Assembly (NCBI RefSeq): GCF_022827545.1 | Contig: NZ_CP094669.1 | Span: 4,395,001-4,459,000, forward strand | DNA: 64,000 nucleotides | Reading direction: 5' to 3' | Source: Hymenobacter tibetensis | Lineage (GTDB): Bacteria > Bacteroidota > Bacteroidia > Cytophagales > Hymenobacteraceae | Shown: positions 58,118 to 64,000 of the stretch, in pieces | Position numbering within the stretch: the first letter of the stretch is position 1 | How the letters are laid out: the number at the start of each line of letters is the position of its first letter | Position numbers and translations under genes: made by a program | The notes under the pieces: generated by a model | Told to the model about the DNA's origin: nothing | The model's input: only the letters and a program-made list of their open reading frames with translations | The model's database searches: none

Positions 58118-61036
58118 GTGGCCCTACCCGAGCCTTTGTCCGACGCTAGTATTATTTTCTTTATCAAGACGCTACGCCGGACTATCCGGTTTTTGATGCT
58201 GTGGTTGGGGTTGGGTGGCTTGGCAGTTCCAGCCTGGGCTCAGGTGCCAACTCCTGTCCAGCGTCCGCGCTCTGACGTGCGCACGCCGCCGCCTATTCTA
58301 CGCACCGACACCATCCGGACTACCCGCCGGTCTGGTACCCTATCCGATACCGCCGGCCTAGTACGCCGTACTGGTCCCGACTCGTTGGCTCTTTCTACGG
58401 GGCCGAGCCGAAAGGGTAGCGTGGAAACCACCGTGAAGTATGCAGCCAAGGACTCTATTCGGTTCAATGTGCAGGAGAAAAAGGCGGTTCTCTATGATAA
58501 AGCCAACGTGGACTACGGAGAATTGTCGTTGAAGGCGGCCGTGATAACCGTTGACTACACCAAAAATATTCTGACGGCCGAAGGAGCCCCTGATTCTACG
58601 GGCCGGGTGCAAGACAAACCTATCTTCAAGAACGGCGCCGAGAACTACCAGGCCGGGCGCATCAACTACAATTTCAAAACCAAGAAGGGCAAGATTGCCG
58701 AAGCCGTAACGCAGCAAGGCGAAGGTTACGTGCACGCGGATGTCATCAAGAAAAACCAGTACAACGAGATATATGGCCGCAACGGGCGTTACACCACGTG
58801 TAACTTGGAGCACCCGCACTTCTTCATCAATGCCAGCAAGATGAAGATGATTCCAGGCGAGAAAGTGGTAACGGGTCCGTTCAACCTCGTTATCAGCGAT
58901 ATTCCAACGCCATTAGGCTTTCTGTTCGGCTATTTCCCGTCACCCAGCAAGAGCCGAGCTTCCGGCATTATCATCCCCTCCTACGGCAACTCTACCGACC
59001 GGGGTTTCTTCCTGCGCAATGGTGGCTACTACTGGGCCGCTAGCGACAATATCGGGATACGCTTCACCGGCGACGTATACGCCGGAGCCGGAAGGCAGTT
59101 TGGCGGCTGGCGCGGTATGGCGGAATCACAATACATTAAGCGCTACAAATACAGTGGCCTTGCCAGCTTCGAGTATTCCTATCGCCCTATTTCGATAGCG
59201 AACAGACGGAACGACGGCACCAACACGAGTCTCGCCAGCCGACGGTTCACTAAGTCCGAAACCTTCTGGATTAACTGGTCGCACTCTCCTGTGCCTCGGC
59301 CCGGTGGGGGCCGCTTTTCAGCGAGTGTACGGGCAGGTAGCACCGAGTACAACCAGCAAAATGTGGCAGGAGATCCGCAGCGGTTTCTTACGCCGGCCTT
59401 CCAGTCCAACATCACGTATAGCAAGCAGCTGCGCAACGCTCCTGTTAACTACACGGTCAATTTAAGCCAAAGCCAGAACACCGGTACGGGCAGCATGGAC
59501 TTTACGCTCCCTGACATTACGTTGGGTGTGGCCCGACAGTATCCGTATCAGTGGCTTGGGCTGGAACCTAGTGGCAAGTTCTATGAGCAATTTGCTTTCT
59601 CTTATGACCTGCGCGCTCAAAACCGCATCACTAACACGCAGGCGGCTCGCACGTTCGTAGCGGGAGTACCGCTGCTTGGCGGGAGCAACGCCACCCGCGT
59701 CATTCCTATTGATGTTGACAACATCGATCAGTTGCTACGCAATTCTCAAACTGATATTCAGCACAATTTTCAGATCTCGCTCGGCAGCTATAGCTTCCTG
59801 AAGTTCATCAACCTCGCGCCTACTGTTACCTACCGCCAGTTCTGGTATCTGAAACAACTTGATTACAAATTTGATCCGGTGGCGCAGGCCGTGCGGATTG
59901 ATACCTTGAGCAAATTCAATATAGTGAATGATTTTTCAAGTGGGGTATCAGCCAACCTGGGAACAACTATTTACGGGTTGTACCAAGTTAATAGCAAGAA
60001 AATCAAAGCTATCCGCCACAAAGTCACTCCCAATATTAGCCTTAGCTACGCCCCTAAAAGCGGCAATGCAAACTCTACTAACATTCCAGGGCTTCCTTAT
60101 TATGGCACTGTTGCCAATCGTAATGAGCCGCCGACAGGGATACGCGAAATAGATAACCGGTTTTTTGACGAGCGGCGTTATTCTCGCTTTCCTGGCTTCA
60201 CGGGAGCTACGTCTGCTCAATCAGCCTCTATGAACTTCACGCTCCAGAATGCACTGGAGATGAAAGTGAGAGATAACAACGATACGACAGGCACTACCCC
60301 TTTCAAGAAGGTTGATTTAATTAAGAACTTCGATGTCAACTTCAGCTATAACTTCATGGCTAAGGAGTTTGCACTTTCGCAGATAGCTTTCTCATTTAAC
60401 ACGCAGATTGCCACTAAGCTCAATCTGAACATGAGGGCTTCTTTCGACCCGTACCAGCGCGATACGGCGGGTATCCTCATTAATAAGTACCTCTTCAATC
60501 AAGACAGCCGCCGGTTGGCCCGCTTAACAACTGCCAACTTAGGCCTCCAATATCAGTTCAACCCAAGCCAAAAGCCAGGCCGCAAATCCAACATCAGTCG
60601 TGACGTTGCCGCCGCCAATGATCCAGCGCTTGGCACTCCCATTCCAATCAACCCATACGAAGACTATGTAGATTTTGAATTGCCTTGGGAATTGAATGCG
60701 GGTTTCACGGCGTTATATACCGATCCTGGCCCTCGGCCCACCCGCCTCACGTACATTCGGCCACGCTCCTTAAGTTCTGCCTCACTAAACCTGAGCGGCT
60801 CCGTGAAGCTCACCAATAACACGAGGATAGGCTACCTGACTAACTACGATTTTATCAACGGCACTGCGGCTTTTACGTCGCTCAATATCTTCCGCGACCT
60901 GCACTGCTGGCAAATCACCGGGACGTGGTATCCATTTAAAGGCCCTACCCAAGGATACTTCATCACCATTGCCGCGAAATCATCCTTGCTACAGGACCTG
61001 AAGCTGAACCGTAACCGCACCTTCCTCAACCGATAG
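58118..61036 (+). CDS. lptD: LPS-assembly outer-membrane protein LptD
   Basis: 972 aa from the GTG at 58118 (another ATG at 58196 would give a tighter signal, MLWLGLGGLAVPAWAQ). The OstA-like N-terminal domain (about 105-260) has 'TVKYAAKDSIRFNVQEKKAV', 'AAVITVDYTKNILTAEGAPD' and 'GEGYVHADVIKKNQYNEIYG'. The rest is a large barrel with many aromatic strands (for example 'GFLFGYFPSPSKSRASGIII'). LptD, with LptE, inserts lipopolysaccharide into the outer leaflet. No LptE candidate is adjacent. Family length in this phylum is usually 850-1000 aa, so it is complete. Confidence 0.88.
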   Translation: MALPEPLSDASIIFFIKTLRRTIRFLMLWLGLGGLAVPAWAQVPTPVQRPRSDVRTPPPILRTDTIRTTRRSGTLSDTAGLVRRTGPDSLALSTGPSRKGSVETTVKYAAKDSIRFNVQEKKAVLYDKANVDYGELSLKAAVITVDYTKNILTAEGAPDSTGRVQDKPIFKNGAENYQAGRINYNFKTKKGKIAEAVTQQGEGYVHADVIKKNQYNEIYGRNGRYTTCNLEHPHFFINASKMKMIPGEKVVTGPFNLVISDIPTPLGFLFGYFPSPSKSRASGIIIPSYGNSTDRGFFLRNGGYYWAASDNIGIRFTGDVYAGAGRQFGGWRGMAESQYIKRYKYSGLASFEYSYRPISIANRRNDGTNTSLASRRFTKSETFWINWSHSPVPRPGGGRFSASVRAGSTEYNQQNVAGDPQRFLTPAFQSNITYSKQLRNAPVNYTVNLSQSQNTGTGSMDFTLPDITLGVARQYPYQWLGLEPSGKFYEQFAFSYDLRAQNRITNTQAARTFVAGVPLLGGSNATRVIPIDVDNIDQLLRNSQTDIQHNFQISLGSYSFLKFINLAPTVTYRQFWYLKQLDYKFDPVAQAVRIDTLSKFNIVNDFSSGVSANLGTTIYGLYQVNSKKIKAIRHKVTPNISLSYAPKSGNANSTNIPGLPYYGTVANRNEPPTGIREIDNRFFDERRYSRFPGFTGATSAQSASMNFTLQNALEMKVRDNNDTTGTTPFKKVDLIKNFDVNFSYNFMAKEFALSQIAFSFNTQIATKLNLNMRASFDPYQRDTAGILINKYLFNQDSRRLARLTTANLGLQYQFNPSQKPGRKSNISRDVAAANDPALGTPIPINPYEDYVDFELPWELNAGFTALYTDPGPRPTRLTYIRPRSLSSASLNLSGSVKLTNNTRIGYLTNYDFINGTAAFTSLNIFRDLHCWQITGTWYPFKGPTQGYFITIAAKSSLLQDLKLNRNRTFLNR

Positions 61037-61273
61037 GTCGGCGGGGCTTTCTGCTCTATACTGCATGGTCTAGCAACGCCGTGTGAAGGTTGCTTTCTGG
61101 CTTAGTAGATAGGTGCAGCGTAGTACCATTTCACTCACATTGCAAGGAACTGGCTACCACTCTCCCTTGCAGTTCCGATGCCACAACGTGGACCGGTGAC
61201 CGGGTATGTGCCAGAATTTTGGCACTTTTGGTTTTCAGAACCCATCTACTTCTCTCAACCATCACCTACTCCT

Positions 61274-62089
61274 ATGTCGCAGCACAAAGAAGTCAAACTC
61301 GTGACCACGCATCAACTGCTGGCCATGAAAGGACGCGGCGAGAAAATTTCTATGCTCACCGCCTATGACTTTTCAATGGCGACCATTCTCGATGGAGCAG
61401 GCATTGACGTGCTGCTAGTCGGCGACTCGGCTTCCAATGTTATGGCTGGTCACGAAACCACTTTGCCCATTACCCTGGACCAAATGATTTACCACGCTTC
61501 TAGCGTGGTGCGAGGCGTAAAGCGGGCGTTTGTGGTAGTGGATATGCCTTTCGGCTCTTACCAAGGCAATTCGTCGGAAGCATTACGCTCGGCTATCCGC
61601 ATCATGAAAGAATCGGGGGGCCACGGCATCAAAGTGGAAGGCGGCGCTGAAATCAAAGACTCTATTACGCGCATCCTTACAGCGGGTATCCCGGTGATGG
61701 GGCACTTGGGCCTTACGCCACAGAGCATCTATAAATTTGGCACCTACAGTGTGCGGGCCAAAGAAGAGGAAGAAGCACAAAAGCTGATGGAGGATGCTAT
61801 GCTCCTGGAAACCTTGGGTTGTTTTGCGCTGGTGCTCGAGAAGATTCCTTCTGCGCTGGCCAAGCAAGTAGCCGAAAAGCTAACAATTCCCGTTATTGGT
61901 ATTGGTGCAGGCCCTGATGTGGACGGGCAGGTGCTCGTGGTACACGATATGCTTGGTATCACCAAGGAGTTCAAACCACGTTTTCTACGCCGCTACGCTG
62001 ACCTCGGGGATACCATGCATGATGCCGTGCAGCGCTATATCCAAGATGTGAAGAGCCGGGATTTTCCAAGTACAGAAGAAGCTTATTAA
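61274..62089 (+). CDS. panB: 3-methyl-2-oxobutanoate hydroxymethyltransferase
   Basis: 271 aa from ATG 61274. PanB transfers a hydroxymethyl group from 5,10-methylenetetrahydrofolate to 2-ketoisovalerate, making ketopantoate on the way to pantothenate and CoA. Motifs: '[20 protein letters not shown]', '[20 protein letters not shown]' with metal-binding Asp, '[13 protein letters not shown]', '[18 protein letters not shown]', '[11 protein letters not shown]', and '[20 protein letters not shown]'. All are conserved PanB signatures. Other pan genes are not adjacent. A small hairpin (61208-61225) lies upstream. Start choice is set by [20 protein letters not shown]. Confidence 0.95.
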   Translation: MSQHKEVKLVTTHQLLAMKGRGEKISMLTAYDFSMATILDGAGIDVLLVGDSASNVMAGHETTLPITLDQMIYHASSVVRGVKRAFVVVDMPFGSYQGNSSEALRSAIRIMKESGGHGIKVEGGAEIKDSITRILTAGIPVMGHLGLTPQSIYKFGTYSVRAKEEEEAQKLMEDAMLLETLGCFALVLEKIPSALAKQVAEKLTIPVIGIGAGPDVDGQVLVVHDMLGITKEFKPRFLRRYADLGDTMHDAVQRYIQDVKSRDFPSTEEAY

Positions 62090-62223
62090 TACACCCTAGC
62101 CTTCAGAACAAAGTGGCGCTCCATTGTTGAAGCCTACTTGAGTTTGAAGGCTGCTACATAGTTTGCCGTTGTGCGGCAGAGCGGAGGCTACTCTGCTCTA
62201 CTATCTACTTTTATAGCTTACCA

Positions 62224-62931
62224 GTGAATCGTCCAAATCTGTGGTCGGAACGGAAAGAAATTCTGTTCGAAGACAATCATCTTCTCGTAATCAATAAGCC
62301 AGCTGGTTTGCTTGTGCAAGGCGACGCTACCGGTGACGAGCCCCTCTCCTCCAAGGCGGAAGAGTATTTGCGCTTCAAATACAAAAAGCCCGGTGCGGCC
62401 TTTATCGGAGTAGCCCACCGCATTGATCGGCCCGTTAGTGGCATCGTAATACTGGCCAAAACCAGCAAGGCCTTGAGTCGGCTGAACGAGATGTTTCGCG
62501 ACAACAAGATCCATAAAACGTACTGGGCGCTTACTGGTAAGTGCCCCGATCCGACCAGCGGCCATCTTACGCACTGGTTGGTGAAAGACCCCATCCGCAA
62601 CACCACCAAAGCCTACACCGAGCGCCACGGGCAAGGCCAAAAGTCGGACCTCGACTACACAGTGCTTGGGCAGGCAGGAAACCGTTATTTGATTCAAGTA
62701 AACCCTATCACGGGGCGGCCACACCAAATTCGGGTGCAGCTAGCCACCGGCCTTGGCACCCCCATCGTGGGCGATGTGAAATACGGCTTCCTAGCCCCGC
62801 TACCCGACGTCAGCATTGCATTGCACGCCCGGCAACTGCAACTACAACACCCCGTCACCAAAGAGGACATGGTCTTTGTAGCCCCACTGCCCGACATGCC
62901 TCATTGGGAGGCGGCGGAAGCATATTACTAA
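62224..62931 (+). CDS. RluA-family pseudouridine synthase
   Basis: 235 aa (GTG start at 62224). RNA pseudouridine synthase of the RluA class with the catalytic-Asp motif AHRIDRPVSG (64-73), 'LVINKPAGLLVQGD' early on, 'GRPHQIRVQLATGLGTPIVG' and 'ALHARQLQLQHPVT'. It isomerises specific uridines in rRNA or tRNA; which one is not decided. It lacks the N-terminal S4 domain, as in RluA/TruC-type single-domain enzymes. It follows panB by 134 bp. Confidence 0.9.
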   Translation: MNRPNLWSERKEILFEDNHLLVINKPAGLLVQGDATGDEPLSSKAEEYLRFKYKKPGAAFIGVAHRIDRPVSGIVILAKTSKALSRLNEMFRDNKIHKTYWALTGKCPDPTSGHLTHWLVKDPIRNTTKAYTERHGQGQKSDLDYTVLGQAGNRYLIQVNPITGRPHQIRVQLATGLGTPIVGDVKYGFLAPLPDVSIALHARQLQLQHPVTKEDMVFVAPLPDMPHWEAAEAYY

Positions 62932-63270
62932 GGTTCTACACTCACTAAATGAGGATGCAAACCCTATGAAGTAGGCACTTCTGTTCTTGGTTAGCCTACC
63001 CTTTGAACTGACAGCAATCAGCCTTACAACTATAGGCTATAAACACCGATAGAATTCGAGCAGGGATACGGAGGCGTAGATTTGGGTAGGCGGTAAATCT
63101 GGCCAGGAATATTCTATTAACAAGATTTTGGCCTTTCGGCACCGATAATTGCACGCTGATCCACTCTGGCCGTAGTTTTGTAAAACTGCTTCTGAACTAA
63201 AGCCCACTGTTTCGGCTTTGCCACCTGAAGCATCTGCTTACCCCTTCGATTCTACCATCTGCTCATATCC
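62932..63270. other. Spacer before the desaturase (339 bp)
   Basis: No convincing frame. The visible signal is the exact TAnnTTTG box TAGTTTTG at 63173-63180 with a TTG at 63149-63151, a candidate desaturase promoter about 90 bp before its ATG. The remainder has no repeat or structure that I can see. Confidence 0.5.
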
Positions 63271-64000
63271 ATGGCAATCCTCGTTTTCTTTGTTGCCCAC
63301 TACTATCTTTCGCTGTTCACCCAGACGTTTTATCTGCACCGTTATGCAGCACATAAAATGTTTACGATGAACAAGTTCTGGGAGAAGTTCTTCTTCCTGT
63401 TCACCTACATCTGCCAGGGCTCCTCGTTCCTGTCGCCGCGGGCGTACGCATTGCTGCACCGCATGCACCACGCCTACTCCGACACCGAGATGGACCCGCA
63501 CTCTCCCCACTTCTTTTCGAATCCGTTTTCGATGATGTGGAAGACCAAGATTATCTACGGTGAAGTAGTGGAAAACACCTACGACCCCGCCAAACGCTTC
63601 GAGGGTGACACGCCTGAATGGAAATGGTTGGATCAGTTTGGCGGCACTGCTGTTTCGCGTCTGGGCTGGGGTACGGTTTATGTGCTGTTCTACATCAACT
63701 TCGCTACTGCTTGGTGGCAATACCTCTTATTGCCCATCCACTTCTTGATGGGTCCGCTGCATGGCGCCATCGTGAACTGGGGTGGCCACAAGTATGGCTA
63801 TCAGAACTTCGACAACCACGACAAATCCAGAAATACGCTCGCCCTGGACTTCTTGGCCTTTGGTGAGCTATTCCAAAACAACCACCACAAGCTGCCTATG
63901 CGTGTGAACTTCGGTGTGAAGTGGTGGGAATTCGATCCTACTTACATGTTCATCTGGACGATGGATAAGGCAGGAATCATAAAAATCAAGCGCAAGCAGA
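63271..64000 (+). CDS. Fatty-acid (acyl-CoA) desaturase, 5' part
   Basis: First 243 codons of a membrane di-iron acyl desaturase, cut by the right edge. Start is ATG 63271 (MAILVFFVAHYYLSLFTQTF). Three histidine boxes are visible: HRYAAH (23-28), HRMHH (63-67), and NNHH (203-206), as in Delta9-type desaturases. Hydrophobic segments flank them. The enzyme introduces a double bond into acyl chains to adjust membrane fluidity. Identity is clear even though the C-terminus is missing. Confidence 0.92.
   Translation, partial: MAILVFFVAHYYLSLFTQTFYLHRYAAHKMFTMNKFWEKFFFLFTYICQGSSFLSPRAYALLHRMHHAYSDTEMDPHSPHFFSNPFSMMWKTKIIYGEVVENTYDPAKRFEGDTPEWKWLDQFGGTAVSRLGWGTVYVLFYINFATAWWQYLLLPIHFLMGPLHGAIVNWGGHKYGYQNFDNHDKSRNTLALDFLAFGELFQNNHHKLPMRVNFGVKWWEFDPTYMFIWTMDKAGIIKIKRKQ

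Noticed and set aside
1..64000. tRNA, rRNA, CRISPR arrays, prophage and transposase genes
   Set aside because: Looked for conserved tRNA loops, repeat-spacer patterns and transposase motifs by eye; none found. A scan with tRNAscan-SE and ISfinder would settle it.

Overview
The window looks like a chromosomal segment of a Bacteroidota bacterium of the Cytophagales, most like Hymenobacter. The evidence is GC-rich coding with AT-rich spacers, few Shine-Dalgarno sites, TAnnTTTG-type -7 promoter boxes, cargo proteins with type IX secretion (T9SS) C-terminal domains, and families typical of this phylum (DUF5916, DUF5723, DUF4174, BlaI/M56 pairs, DUF4097 proteins). I saw no rRNA, tRNA, CRISPR array, prophage or insertion sequence. 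About 58 protein genes are supported, plus one pseudogene fragment, about 13 hairpin terminators, two copies of a dispersed inverted-repeat element and one separate long inverted repeat.

Layout. 1-3.7 kb: 5' part of dnaA (cut by the left edge), a 5'-nucleotidase split into two genes, and a predicted outer-membrane barrel protein. 3.8-7.9 kb: both subunits of methylmalonyl-CoA mutase; their GTPase chaperone MeaB lies far away at 32.3 kb. 7.9-11 kb: accessory patch with two AT-rich overlapping genes, a decayed copy of the gene at 10.5 kb, and a divergent metallo-hydrolase/HxlR pair. 11-17 kb: membrane nucleotide cyclase, Spy-like periplasmic protein, HAD phosphatase, second metallo-beta-lactamase-fold hydrolase, DoxX and ankyrin proteins. 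17-29 kb: T9SS cargo protein with FG-GAP repeats, SDR oxidoreductase, degenerate J-domain protein, hydrolases, geranylgeranyl-reductase-like flavoprotein, L,D-transpeptidase, NUDIX enzyme. 29-36 kb: tandem DUF5723 paralogues, MeaB and a DUF5916 outer-membrane protein.

36-44.5 kb is the most system-like region. A BlaI-type repressor and an M56 sensor protease (with an unusual periplasmic tail) follow three operator-like palindromes. Upstream on the same strand is a six-gene run: ECF sigma factor, zinc-finger/HEAT anti-sigma factor, two DUF4097 proteins, an esterase-like hydrolase and an 'NGGI'-repeat surface protein. I read it as a candidate envelope-sensing island; the functional link between its two halves is inference.

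44.7-54 kb: folate enzyme FolB, a DivIVA-domain protein, a WD40 protein, a phosphopantetheinyl transferase, a redoxin-like protein, a SirB1-family protein, pyruvate oxidase PoxB, and an AT-rich SBBP-repeat cargo gene. 54-64 kb: MCC-type acyl-CoA carboxylase beta subunit, an envelope cluster (MlaD-like, amidase, divergent LptD), PanB, an RluA-type pseudouridine synthase, and the 5' part of a fatty-acid desaturase cut by the right edge.

Many starts were moved from the longest reading frame to an internal ATG or GTG directly before a signal peptide or conserved domain. GTG starts are the least certain.
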